Source: Niveibacterium terrae
Lineage (GTDB): Bacteria > Pseudomonadota > Gammaproteobacteria > Burkholderiales > Rhodocyclaceae
Direction: 5' to 3'
Length of the DNA: 64,000 nt
Assembly: GCF_048213115.1 (NCBI RefSeq)
Contig: NZ_CP172404.1
Location: 2,232,001 to 2,296,000 of the forward strand
Positions 52,881 through 61,235 of this stretch are shown in pieces; the stretch's first letter is position 1; the number at the start of each line of letters is the position of its first letter. The notes below the pieces were generated by a model. The model searched no databases. It was not told where the DNA came from and saw nothing but the letters and a program-made list of their open reading frames with translations. A program made the translations under genes and the position numbers.

Positions 52881-54036
52881 GACCACGCTGTTCGAAAAGA
52901 TGGAGCGCGAACTCGAAGCGCTGACCAGGGCGGGGCTTCGCCGTCGCCGCCGCACCGTCGCAGCCCGCTCCGCGGCCCGCTATACGGTCGATGGCCGGCC
53001 GACGATCAACTTCGCGAGCAACGACTATCTGGGCCTCGCCGATCACCCGGCGATCACCGACGCGGCGATCCGCGGCGCGCGGCGCTGGGGCGTCGGTTCG
53101 GGGGCTTCCCATCTGGTCAGCGGCCACTTCGCGGTGCACGAGGAACTCGAACGTCGCCTCGCCGCCTTCGTCGGCTGCGCCGCCAGCCTGCTCTTCTCGA
53201 CCGGCTACATGGTCAACAGCGGCGTGATCCCGGCCCTGGTCGGCCGCGGCGACGCAATCTTCGCCGACCGGCTGATCCACGCGTCTCTGGTCGATGGCGC
53301 GCTGCTCTCGCGCGCCGACCTGCGCCGCTACCCGCACGGCGATCTCGCCGCGCTCGAAAAAGCGCTCGCGGCTTCCCGCGCGCCGAGAAAGCTGATCGTC
53401 ACCGACAGCGTCTTCAGCATGGACGGTGACATCGCGCCGCTGCCCGAGCTGCTTCGGCTCGCCGAACGCTTCGACGCCTGGCTGATGGTCGACGACGCGC
53501 ACGGCTTCGGAGTGCTGGGCCCTCAGGGTCGGGGCGCCTGCGCGCAAGCCGGCCTCTCGTCCGAGCGCATCGTCTATATCGGCACGCTGGGCAAGGCTGC
53601 CGGAGTCAGCGGCGCCTTCGTCGCCGGCAGCGCCCGCCTGATCGAATGGCTGCTGCAGAAGACCCGCAGCTACATCTTCACAACCGGTTCCGCCCCCCTG
53701 CTCGCCGAAGCGCTGCTCGCCGCGCTCGACCTGATCGAAGAAGGCGACGCGCGGCGCGATAATCTTGCGCGCCATATCGGGGCACTGCGCGCCGCGAAGG
53801 TGGACCGCGCCGAGCTGCTGCCCTCGACAACCGCGATTCAGCCGCTGATCCTCGGAGATAACGCGCGTGCCAGCGCCTGCGCCGAGCAGCTGCTGGAAGC
53901 CGGCCTCTGGGTTCCGGCGATCCGCCCCCCCACGGTTCCTGAAGGCAGTTCCCGGCTGCGCATCTCGCTGTCGGCTGGCCACACGCAAGAGCAGGTCGCG
54001 CAACTGATCGGCGCGCTGCAAACCCTGAAAGTCTGA
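52873..54036 (+). CDS. bioF: 8-amino-7-oxononanoate synthase
   Basis: BioF condenses pimeloyl-ACP (or pimeloyl-CoA) with alanine to give KAPA. The 387-residue PLP enzyme has INFASNDYLGLADHP, VDDAHGFGVLGPQGRG and the PLP-lysine region IGTLGKAAGVSGAFVAG. No ATG gives a full N-terminus. TTG at 52873 has GGAGG six bases upstream, and it overlaps the bioA end by eight bases, so I use it; the ATG at 52900 lacks a ribosome site. Its stop shares one base with the next start (TGATG). Confidence 0.94.
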   Translation: MPETTLFEKMERELEALTRAGLRRRRRTVAARSAARYTVDGRPTINFASNDYLGLADHPAITDAAIRGARRWGVGSGASHLVSGHFAVHEELERRLAAFVGCAASLLFSTGYMVNSGVIPALVGRGDAIFADRLIHASLVDGALLSRADLRRYPHGDLAALEKALAASRAPRKLIVTDSVFSMDGDIAPLPELLRLAERFDAWLMVDDAHGFGVLGPQGRGACAQAGLSSERIVYIGTLGKAAGVSGAFVAGSARLIEWLLQKTRSYIFTTGSAPLLAEALLAALDLIEEGDARRDNLARHIGALRAAKVDRAELLPSTTAIQPLILGDNARASACAEQLLEAGLWVPAIRPPTVPEGSSRLRISLSAGHTQEQVAQLIGALQTLKV

Positions 54037-55523
54037 TGACCCAAGTCTGTCTGCTTCCCGGCTGGGGCTTCTCCCCCGCCGTCTTTTCCGCTCTGCTCTC
54101 CCGCCTGCCCCGGCAGTGGCGCGTCACGGCCCCTGCGCTCGAGGCCACAGCCGGAGAATCGCTCGAATCCTGGGCGCACCGCCTCGCCCCGCTCATCCCC
54201 GAAGGCGCGGTGCTGATCGGCTGGTCGCTGGGCGCCCAACTCGCGCTGGCGCTGGCCGCTCAGGGGACGAAGGCCTCGGCTCTGGTCGCGATCGCCGCGA
54301 GCCCCCGCTTCACCGCGTCCGATGACTGGCCTGCCGGGCTCGCCCCGGCCACTGTCGAGCAGTTCCGCTCGGGCTGGGAACACCAGCGCCAGAAGACCCG
54401 CAAGCGCTTTCTGGCACTGCAGGTGCTCGGCGAAGCGCAGCGCAGCGAGCTGCTCGCCGAGCTCGAACAGGCACGGCTGCCCGAGGACGCTCCCGGTCAG
54501 ACGGATGCGCTGCGAATACTCGCCGAGAGCGATCTTCGCCCGCAGGTCGGACAGATCAGCACTCCGACGCTGCTGATCCACGGTGAAGCCGATGCGCTGA
54601 TGCCTCCCGCCGCGTCCGCCTGGCTCGCCGGGAGAATCCCGGGCGCGCGCCGGCTCGTCCTGCCCGCCTGCGCCCACGCCCCCCATGTCGCGCAACCCGA
54701 GGCCGTCGCCGACGCGATCCTCGCCTGGCTGGCCACGCTGCCGACAGACGCACGCGCCGAACGCCGCAGCATTCGCGCCGCCTTCGACGCGGCGGCGGAT
54801 CATTACGACGCGGCGGCCGGCCTGCAGCGCGAAGTCGCCAGCGCACTCGCCGAGAGCGCAAGCTTCGAAGCCGGAGCGCAAGGCATCGCGCTCGACGCCG
54901 GCTGCGGCACCGGTTTCGGGCTGGATCTGCTCGCCCGCCGCGCACCGCGGATGACGCGCCTAGGCCTCGATCTCGCGCCAGCCATGGCCCGGGCCAGCCA
55001 GGATAGAGGCACGGACACGCTCGCCGCCGACATCGAAGCGCTGCCGCTCGCCGACGGATCCATCGACCGCTACTGGTCCAGCCTCGCCTGGCAGTGGTGC
55101 GATGCGGCTCTTGCCGCCCGCGAAGCTTTCCGCGTGCTCGCGCCGGGCGGCATCCTGAGCGTTGCGACGCTGGGTCCCGAGACTCTCGCCGAAGTCCGCG
55201 CAGCCTTCGCAACGATAGACACAAAGCCCCATGTGCGCCGCTTTGCGAGCGAGGAGGCCTTGCGCGCCGCACTGACCCAGGCTGGCTTCACCGACATCGA
55301 GATCGCGCGCCGCGCGCACTTTGCCTGGGCCCCCGATCTGCGCACACTGCTCCACGCGATCCGCGCCATCGGCGCCCATACCTTGGGAGAAGCCCGCCGC
55401 CGTGGCCTGATGGGCCGCAGCGCCTGGAAGCAACTGAACACTCACTACGAGCGGTACCGTCGCGCCGAGGGCCTGCCCGCCCGCTACGACGTGCTGCAAA
55501 TCCATGCGAGGAAAACACGATGA
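54036..55523 (+). CDS. bioHC: Fused BioH-BioC: pimeloyl-ACP methyl esterase and malonyl-ACP O-methyltransferase
   Basis: The 495-residue product joins two biotin enzymes. Residues 1 to about 235 are an alpha/beta hydrolase like BioH. Its nucleophile is Ser64 in GWSLGA, its acid Asp186 in LLIHGEADALMPP, and its base probably His214 in CAHAPHV. Residues from about 243 onward are BioC: RSIRAAFDAAADHYDAAAGL, then SAM-binding IALDAGCGTGFG and SNLAWQWC-like SSLAWQWC. BioC methylates malonyl-ACP to start pimelate synthesis; BioH removes the methyl group at the end. The frame is continuous with no internal stop or start site at the join. It overlaps bioD as ATGA. Confidence 0.92.
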   Translation: MTQVCLLPGWGFSPAVFSALLSRLPRQWRVTAPALEATAGESLESWAHRLAPLIPEGAVLIGWSLGAQLALALAAQGTKASALVAIAASPRFTASDDWPAGLAPATVEQFRSGWEHQRQKTRKRFLALQVLGEAQRSELLAELEQARLPEDAPGQTDALRILAESDLRPQVGQISTPTLLIHGEADALMPPAASAWLAGRIPGARRLVLPACAHAPHVAQPEAVADAILAWLATLPTDARAERRSIRAAFDAAADHYDAAAGLQREVASALAESASFEAGAQGIALDAGCGTGFGLDLLARRAPRMTRLGLDLAPAMARASQDRGTDTLAADIEALPLADGSIDRYWSSLAWQWCDAALAAREAFRVLAPGGILSVATLGPETLAEVRAAFATIDTKPHVRRFASEEALRAALTQAGFTDIEIARRAHFAWAPDLRTLLHAIRAIGAHTLGEARRRGLMGRSAWKQLNTHYERYRRAEGLPARYDVLQIHARKTR

Positions 55524-56191
55524 ACGCCTACTTCATCACCGGCACCGATACCGAAATCGGCAAGACTTTCTCAACCTGCGCGCTGCTCCACGCCGCGCGC
55601 ACCAGGGGGCTGACCGCGGTCGGCTATAAACCGATCGCCGCCGGCGCCGAAGATCACGACGGGCTCTTCGCGAACGAGGACGCGCTGGCGCTGCAAACCG
55701 CGGGAAGCCCCGGCTTCGCGCTCGCCGAGATCAACCCGATCTGCCTCGGCGAAGCGATCGCTCCGCACATCGCCGCCGCGAACGAAGGCCGCTCGCTGGC
55801 CTTCCCGCCGCTCGTCGCCGGTCTCGAAGAGCTCGCTTCCCGCGCCGACCTGGTTCTGGTCGAAGGCGCGGGCGGTTTTCGCGTGCCGCTGACGCCCGAA
55901 CACGATTTCGCCGATCTGGCCCGCGCCTTCGGCCTGCCGGTGATCCTGATCGTCGGCATGAGACTGGGCTGCATCAACCACGCCCTGCTGACCGAAGAGG
56001 CAATCGCCACCCGTGGACTCAGGCTGGCGGGCTGGGTCGCGAACACGCTGGAGCCGGTGATGCCGCGCTTTGCCGAGAACCTGGCGACGCTCAAGACGAT
56101 GATCCAGGCGCCACTGCTCGGCGTCCTTCCGCACTGCGCGGGCGGCCCGGCCGAAGCGGCAGGCGCGATCGCGCTACCCGACGGGCTATAA
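55520..56191 (+). CDS. bioD: Dethiobiotin synthetase
   Basis: BioD closes the ureido ring of dethiobiotin from DAPA, CO2 and ATP. The 223-residue protein starts MNAYFITGTDTEIGKTFSTC, the P-loop with the BioD-specific TGTDTEIGKT. VGYKPIAAG and LVEGAGGFRVPL follow. The ATG at 55520 follows GAGG and forms ATGA with the bioHC stop. bioB is not in this window, so the last step is encoded elsewhere. Confidence 0.96.
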   Translation: MNAYFITGTDTEIGKTFSTCALLHAARTRGLTAVGYKPIAAGAEDHDGLFANEDALALQTAGSPGFALAEINPICLGEAIAPHIAAANEGRSLAFPPLVAGLEELASRADLVLVEGAGGFRVPLTPEHDFADLARAFGLPVILIVGMRLGCINHALLTEEAIATRGLRLAGWVANTLEPVMPRFAENLATLKTMIQAPLLGVLPHCAGGPAEAAGAIALPDGL

Positions 56192-56192
56192 T
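56187..56192 (+). promoter_or_regulatory. Perfect -10 hexamer at the bioD stop
   Basis: TATAAT spans the bioD stop codon and would start transcription near 56199. A matching -35 is not visible, so a separate promoter for the DUF2863 gene is only possible. Confidence 0.3.
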
Positions 56193-56203
56193 CGCCAGCT
56201 CGA

Positions 56204-57397
56204 ATGACCGACCGGATTTCCCCGATGAAGCGCTCCCGTTTCAGCCGCCGCAGCAGCGGCCTGTCCCCCGAGGCAGAACAACTCGTCTGGCTCGCCAGCG
56301 GGCTCTCCGAATCCGGCTGCCGTGCCGAAGACCGTTTCTGGGAGACGCGTCTGGCCACCCAGATCGAAGCGCTGCTCGACGAAGGCGACGAAGAGACACT
56401 GAACGCGGCGATGGACCACCTGTTCACGGCCAATCCGCGCGCCTATGACGAGCTCGCCGACGCGCTCGAATCGCTGTCCGAGTCCAGCATCAATGCCCAG
56501 ACCGGCGACGATCTGCTCTTGATCGCTGCGCCGGTCATGGCCTGGTCGCGTTTCTCGATCCCGGCGATGACGCTCGCCGCTCCCCAGCTCGCGAGCCTGC
56601 GCGTCCATCTGCAAGCTCATGTGTTCGCCGACGGCGTCAAGCTCGCGCTGGCCGACTTCATGTTCAGCCCGGATCAGCTTCCCCAGGGCTATTGCGACAC
56701 CCGCCGCTTCGCGCTCGCACTCGGCGAAGCTGCGCGCGCCGGGCACGACCTGAAGGTTTCGCGCGAAAACATGCCCGAAACCGTTCGCTTCCTGTCCGAT
56801 GTCCGCTATCTGCTCGCCGCGGTCGTCGTGCCGGCTGGCCAGCCGCTGTTCCGCTGGCAGGAAAATGATTCGAGCCGCGAACAGGCGCTCGCCCAGTGGC
56901 GAGCCCAGGGAGGCGCGGTGATCGCGACGCTGATGCCCGGCTGCGCCTGCGACATCGTGCTGCCGGAAGCCTACTTCGCGGCGAGCCGGCAGGCCGACCG
57001 CGAGTCCCGCCCCTACTCGCTGCGCGCCTCGGTCGCCTTCCTGACAACGACGCTGGAAGTGCCGCCCGGCGAACTCAGGGCGGTCATCGCGCCCTACCAT
57101 GACAAGCAGCTCGAAGAGTACCGGATCGCCTTCACACAGACCGACTCGGACAAGGTCGTGCACGGCGTCGTCTGGCCCCTGCTCGGCGCCGAGGACGAGA
57201 CCAGCGAGATCGCGCAGCAGATCGAAACCGCGCTGCGCGAGTGCGGGCTGGACCAGATCCAGCACCTCGAGAACCGCTTTCCTCTGGAGTACTGCGACGA
57301 CTGCGGCTCGCCGATGTACCCGTCTCCGGAAGGAGAGTCGGTCCACGCCGAACTCCCCGAAGAGAAAGCCGAGTCGATCCCCCGCCATCTGCACTGA
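56204..57397 (+). CDS. DUF2863 family protein, function unknown
   Basis: The 397-residue protein matches what I know as DUF2863, a soluble family found mostly in Betaproteobacteria. It starts with a basic stretch (MKRSRFSRRSSGLSPEAEQL) and includes SGCRAEDRFWETRL. A cysteine-containing C-terminal part (LEYCDDCGSPMYPSPEGESV) resembles a zinc ribbon half. No catalytic motif is evident. A second ATG seven codons in (56225) may be the true start, since the family begins with the basic stretch and neither ATG has a strong ribosome site. It follows bioD by 12 bases. Confidence 0.85.
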   Translation: MTDRISPMKRSRFSRRSSGLSPEAEQLVWLASGLSESGCRAEDRFWETRLATQIEALLDEGDEETLNAAMDHLFTANPRAYDELADALESLSESSINAQTGDDLLLIAAPVMAWSRFSIPAMTLAAPQLASLRVHLQAHVFADGVKLALADFMFSPDQLPQGYCDTRRFALALGEAARAGHDLKVSRENMPETVRFLSDVRYLLAAVVVPAGQPLFRWQENDSSREQALAQWRAQGGAVIATLMPGCACDIVLPEAYFAASRQADRESRPYSLRASVAFLTTTLEVPPGELRAVIAPYHDKQLEEYRIAFTQTDSDKVVHGVVWPLLGAEDETSEIAQQIETALRECGLDQIQHLENRFPLEYCDDCGSPMYPSPEGESVHAELPEEKAESIPRHLH

Positions 57398-57463
57398 GCC
57401 GGGAACCAAAAGGCCTGTCCCCACCTCTCACTGGCGCTGTTTGAATCCGACCGAGGCGAGGAC

Positions 57464-57877
57464 ATGGCCAGGAAGATCGAAAAGACCGACCGACAGTGGC
57501 GCGAAGAACTCACTGACGAGCAGTACCGGGTCACCCGCCAGGGCGGCACCGAGCGCCCCTTCACCGGCGCGTACTGGAACGAGTGGCGGGCCGGCGAATA
57601 CCGCTGCAGCGGTTGCGGCGCCCCGCTGTTCCGCTCCAGCGACAAGTTCGATGCCGGCTGCGGCTGGCCCAGCTTCTCGGCCCCTGCGCCAGCGGCAGAC
57701 ATCGCGACCGAGGAAGACCGCCGCTTCGGCATGATCCGCACCGAAGTGCATTGCGATGCCTGCGGCGCCCATCTGGGCCACCTTTTCGACGACGGCCCCG
57801 CGCCAACCGGCCAGCGCTACTGCATCAACTCCGCGTCGCTGAAGTTCGCGAGCGATGAAACGGGCAAATCTGAGTGA
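57464..57877 (+). CDS. msrB: Peptide-methionine (R)-S-oxide reductase
   Basis: MsrB repairs the R form of methionine sulfoxide in proteins. The 137-residue product has the zinc-binding pairs Cys48/Cys51 and Cys97/Cys100, catalytic Cys120 in GQRYCINSASLKF and a probable resolving Cys66 in FDAGCGWPSF. It has no export signal. The start follows GAGGAC. It ends five bases before a convergent small gene. Confidence 0.96.
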   Translation: MARKIEKTDRQWREELTDEQYRVTRQGGTERPFTGAYWNEWRAGEYRCSGCGAPLFRSSDKFDAGCGWPSFSAPAPAADIATEEDRRFGMIRTEVHCDACGAHLGHLFDDGPAPTGQRYCINSASLKFASDETGKSE

Positions 57878-57882
57878 ATCGC

Positions 57883-58101
57883 TCAGGCGTGGGTATCGAC
57901 GTTACCGCCTAGTTTTCCGGAACTACTGGAAGCGTTGGGGCCGCCGCGGTAATGCTCATAGACTTCGTAGCCGATGATTGCAGCGGTGACGAGAGGGTGC
58001 GCCTCCGCGAGCGATGCCACCTTGGTAACGACCGACGAGGTGACCTTGAGCAACCCTCCTCCCACTGTACCGACGAACGAACTCACGCCACTCAAACCCA
58101 T
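57883..58101 (-). CDS. Small glycine- and serine-rich membrane protein, unknown
   Basis: A 72-residue product beginning MGLSGVSSFVGTVGGGLLKV. Residues 4-50 alternate Gly, Ser, Val, Ala and Thr, with a hydrophobic helix around HPLVTAAIIGYEVYEHY, then a polar tail (GGPNASSSSGKLGG). I see no known family. GGAG lies six bases before this ATG; a longer frame starts 13 codons earlier (58140, MLSLCCLNVLEWV). The size and glycine pattern recall small membrane-active peptides, which is only an impression. It lies alone between msrB and an S9 peptidase. Confidence 0.5.
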   Translation of the reverse strand: MGLSGVSSFVGTVGGGLLKVTSSVVTKVASLAEAHPLVTAAIIGYEVYEHYRGGPNASSSSGKLGGNVDTHA

Positions 58102-58361
58102 CACCCACTCCAACACGTTCAAACAGCAAAGACTCAGCAAGTTCCGAGCCAGCCCAAGCCCCCTGAACTCAGGGCCGATCCCTGCGACGGGGCGGCAATT
58201 CTTGCCGTTGCGAGCTCGGCGAGGCTGGCGCGGCGCGGCTCACCGTTGCCGCACCGGCCTCGCGCGAGCAACCCCGAATCAGGCCGATCCGAACATTCCG
58301 CCAGCTCGGCGGGGCGGTCGATCGCGATGACTGCGGTGCGCTCAACCGCCCAGGCTTTTCC
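58102..58361. other. Gap between the S9 peptidase and the small membrane protein
   Basis: About 260 bases with no convincing gene. It must hold the 3' end of the S9 peptidase message and any promoter of the small gene, but I see no strong hairpin-plus-T terminator or hexamer pair. Confidence 0.4.
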
Positions 58362-60500
58362 CTAGCCGCGGATGCCCAGCTGATCGAGCATGAACTGGAA
58401 TTCGATCGCGGTCTCGCGCAGGCGCTCGAAACGACCGGACTTGCCGCCGTGGCCCGCTTCCATGTTGATTTTGAAGAGCAGCGGATTAACATCGGTCTTC
58501 ATGGCTCTCAACTTTGCGACCCATTTCGCCGGTTCGTAGTACTGGACCTGGCTGTCCCACAGGCCGGTCGACACCAGCATCGCCGGATAGGCCTGAGCCT
58601 TCACGTTGTCGTAGGGCGAATAGGCAAGCATCGCGTCATAGGAAACCTTCTCTTTCGGATTGCCCCATTCGTCGAACTCGTTCGTCGTCAGCGGAATCGA
58701 TTCGTCGAGCATCGTCGTCACGACATCGACGAAGGGCACCTGGGCGATGATGCCGCGATAGTCCGCGGGAGCCATGTTCGCAATCGCGCCCATCAATAGC
58801 CCCCCGGCACTGCCGCCTTCGGCGAAGACCTTGTCACGGGCCGCGTACTTCTGAGCGACCAGAGAGCGGGTCACGTCGATGAAGTCGGTGAAGGTGTTCT
58901 GCTTCTTCAAGAGCTTGCCCTGCTCGTACCAGTCCCGCCCCATCTCCTGCCCGCCGCGGATATGCGCGATCGCGACGACGAAGCCGCGGTCGGCCAGACT
59001 GACCCAGTTCGAGCGGAAGGCCGGATCCATCGACATGCCATAAGAGCCGTAGCCGTACTGGAAGAGCGGAGCGCTGCCGTCGCGCGGCGTGTCGCGGCGA
59101 TAGACCAGCGAAACCGGAACCTGGGTGCCATCGCGGGCCGTCACATGGAGGTATTCGGTACGGTACTTTGTCGGATCGTAGCCGGGAACGGGCTGGGTCT
59201 TCAGCCGCGTGCGCGCACCGCTCGACCAGTCGTACTCGTAAGTACTCATCGGCGTCGCCAGCGAGCTGTAGTCATAGCGGATGCGTGTGGCCGAGAACTC
59301 GGGGTTCCAGCCCAGGCTCATCAGATAGCTGGGCTCATCGGCCGCGATCAGCCTGTCCTGTTTGCCGTCCCAGGATTTGACCCTGAGCTTCATCAGCCCG
59401 CCCGAGCGCTCGCTGACGGCGATGAAGTCCCTGAACGCATCGAAGCTCTGGATGAAGGCATCCTCGCGCGCGGCGACGACATCGCGCCAACGATCGCGCC
59501 GGGCGACCTCAACGATCGGCACGCGGACGATGCGAAAGTTCTTCGCCTTCCAGTTGGTCCTCAGCACGAAATCGCCGCCGACATCCATCACCTGGTACTC
59601 GTGATTCGCCTCGCGCGACAGCACGACCGAGAACTTCAGCTTACGATCGGAGGCCAACGCATAACGCCACTCGCTCTGCTGCGTGCTCTTCGCCTCGATG
59701 TAGAGGAAGCGCCCGGTCTTGCTGCGGGAGAACGACAGGTAATAGCTGTGATCCTTCTCCTCATAGACGAGCTGATCGTCCTTCTGCTCCGTGCCCAAGC
59801 TGTGCCGATAGACCTTGGTGCTGAGCAGAGTCACCGGATCCTTCGCGATATAGAGCAGCGTGCGACTGTCGGCCGCCCAGAGCACATCCGGTTCGACATT
59901 GCTGAGGCGATCGGCGAAGAATTTCCCACTCACGAGATCCTTGAAACGGACCACGAACTGGCGCCGCCCGACCGTGTCCTCGGCATAAGCGAGCAGCTTG
60001 TCGTCGGGGCTGACCGCATAGCCGCCGATCTGGAAGAAGCTCTTGCCGGCCGCCAGTTCGTTGCCATCGAGCATCACCTGCTCGGGCGCGGCGAGCTTTG
60101 CCTTGCGCCGGCAGTAGATCGGGTATTCCTTGCCCTTTTCAAAGCGGACCGAATACCAGTAGCCCCTCAGGCGGGTCGGCACGGTGCTGTCGTCCTGCTT
60201 GATCCGTCCGACCATCTCCGCATAGAGCGTATCCTGGAGCGCCTTTCCGGGCGCGAGCTGCGCCTGCGTATACGCGTTCTCGGCCTTCAGGTAATCGAGC
60301 ACTTCGGGAGACTGACGGCTGTCGTCCCTCAACCAGTAGTACGGGTCCTCGCGCGCGCCGTTCGGCGACTGAACCTGATAGGGCTTGCGTGCGGCAACCG
60401 GGGCCTGGAGCTCTTCGGCGCGCAGGTCTGCGGATAGCAAGGCGATGACACCGGCGAGCACGAGCAAGGCACGGGCGGGAAAACGCGGAGAACTCATCAT
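58362..60500 (-). CDS. Secreted S9 family oligopeptidase (oligopeptidase B-like)
   Basis: S9A peptidases cut short peptides after basic or proline residues; a beta-propeller screens substrates. The 712-residue product has a signal peptide (MMSSPRFPARALLVLAGVIA, ending in LRAEE), so it acts in the periplasm. The propeller runs from about residue 90 to 430. The catalytic triad is Ser564 in AEGGSAGGLLMG, Asp649 in GLWDSQVQYYEP and His684 in EAGHGGKSGRF. The DPYYWLRDDSR N-terminus is typical of oligopeptidase B/PtrB. The start follows GAGGATC. Most PtrB proteins are cytoplasmic, so export is notable. Confidence 0.93.
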   Translation of the reverse strand: MMSSPRFPARALLVLAGVIALLSADLRAEELQAPVAARKPYQVQSPNGAREDPYYWLRDDSRQSPEVLDYLKAENAYTQAQLAPGKALQDTLYAEMVGRIKQDDSTVPTRLRGYWYSVRFEKGKEYPIYCRRKAKLAAPEQVMLDGNELAAGKSFFQIGGYAVSPDDKLLAYAEDTVGRRQFVVRFKDLVSGKFFADRLSNVEPDVLWAADSRTLLYIAKDPVTLLSTKVYRHSLGTEQKDDQLVYEEKDHSYYLSFSRSKTGRFLYIEAKSTQQSEWRYALASDRKLKFSVVLSREANHEYQVMDVGGDFVLRTNWKAKNFRIVRVPIVEVARRDRWRDVVAAREDAFIQSFDAFRDFIAVSERSGGLMKLRVKSWDGKQDRLIAADEPSYLMSLGWNPEFSATRIRYDYSSLATPMSTYEYDWSSGARTRLKTQPVPGYDPTKYRTEYLHVTARDGTQVPVSLVYRRDTPRDGSAPLFQYGYGSYGMSMDPAFRSNWVSLADRGFVVAIAHIRGGQEMGRDWYEQGKLLKKQNTFTDFIDVTRSLVAQKYAARDKVFAEGGSAGGLLMGAIANMAPADYRGIIAQVPFVDVVTTMLDESIPLTTNEFDEWGNPKEKVSYDAMLAYSPYDNVKAQAYPAMLVSTGLWDSQVQYYEPAKWVAKLRAMKTDVNPLLFKINMEAGHGGKSGRFERLRETAIEFQFMLDQLGIRG

Positions 60501-60531
60501 GATCCTCGGGGAAAGCGAAGCAGTCCTGTCC

Positions 60532-60540
60532 CTTATACCA
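60532..60540 (-). promoter_or_regulatory. Extended -10 promoter of the S9 peptidase
   Basis: The minus strand reads TGGTATAAG, TG plus one base plus a 5/6 match to TATAAT. It predicts a start near 60525, 25 bases before the ATG. Confidence 0.45.
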
Positions 60541-60740
60541 AAACTGCTGCCTTCCCAGAGGTCGTTTTGTATCGCAGTGCATCAGTCACCGACGCTAGCG
60601 AACGATCAGGACGCCCCGCCGAGTTCCCGCCAGACTGGATCCGCCCGACCGGCTCGGGCGACAGCGACAGCCTCAGCCTGGCTGTCTAGACAAACGGAAC
60701 TGAGTCACTTTGAATCGGCCCGGCTTTTTGCTATCCAGTT

Positions 60741-60896
60741 ATGCCGCGTCGGTGCGATTGCCTTGGGGAAATGATGAACCAGACACGCCTCGTGCGCAGC
60801 AGCGGCTATCCGGCTCTGGATCAGGCGGCGCAGCAAGCGGCGCAGGCGCGGGCCGTCAGCGCACTGCAGAATTTCGACTTCGAGTGGGCGGATTGA
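60741..60896 (+). pseudogene. Probable remnant of a TonB C-terminal domain
   Basis: A 51-codon frame contains TRLVRSSGYPALDQAAQQAA followed by QARAVSALQNFDFEWAD. The SSGYPxLDxAAxxA stretch is the hallmark of TonB C-terminal domains, and the AVSALxNFDFEW end resembles their last strand. The middle of the domain (WRFxPA region) is missing, and no membrane anchor or proline linker lies upstream. I read it as a decayed end of a tonB gene, but a short expressed peptide (ATG 60771 or 60774) is not excluded. Confidence 0.5.
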
Positions 60897-61031
60897 GACA
60901 GCCCCGGCCCACAAAACTTGTCGGAGCGGAGTCAGAGGACTACATTGATCCCCCGCCTTTGCAAGCGCGAAAACCCTTATGCATCAATGGTTTTTGACGG
61001 CAAGGGCTCGCATCGCGACTGGACAAGCACC
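60897..61031. other. Intergenic stretch before the DUF3079 gene
   Basis: No gene or clear promoter. The larger gap, 60541-61031, otherwise holds only the TonB-like remnant and a small stem GCCCGA/TCGGGC near 60645 without a T tract. Confidence 0.4.
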
Positions 61032-61232
61032 ATGCCCCCCAAACTCCCAACCCACCCCAAACATCCCGAACGGATCTGCTGGGGCTGCCAGAACTACTGT
61101 GGCGCCGACTCGCTGTCCTGCGGCAACGGCTCCGAGCGCACGCCCCACCCGGTCGAGCTCTTCGGCGAGGACTGGCTCGAATGGGAGCTCGGCGCGGGCG
61201 ACAAAGAGGACGGAAGCGGGCAAAAGCCCTGA
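61032..61232 (+). CDS. DUF3079 family small protein, likely zinc-binding
   Basis: The 66-residue product matches the DUF3079 family: HPKHPERICWGCQNYCGAD, then SLSCGNGSERTPHPVELFGE and a DWLEW motif. Four cysteines in the order C-x2-C-x3-C-x6-C suggest a metal site. Function is unknown. The ATG at 61032 begins the family homology (MPPKLPTHPKHPE); the ribosome site is weak. Its stop lies three bases from the convergent nitroreductase stop. Confidence 0.85.
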   Translation: MPPKLPTHPKHPERICWGCQNYCGADSLSCGNGSERTPHPVELFGEDWLEWELGAGDKEDGSGQKP

Positions 61233-61235
61233 GCT

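Noticed and set aside
60710..60997. 95-codon frame overlapping the TonB-like remnant
   Set aside because: It is in another frame, low in homology signal, and runs through the DUF3079 upstream region without a ribosome site.
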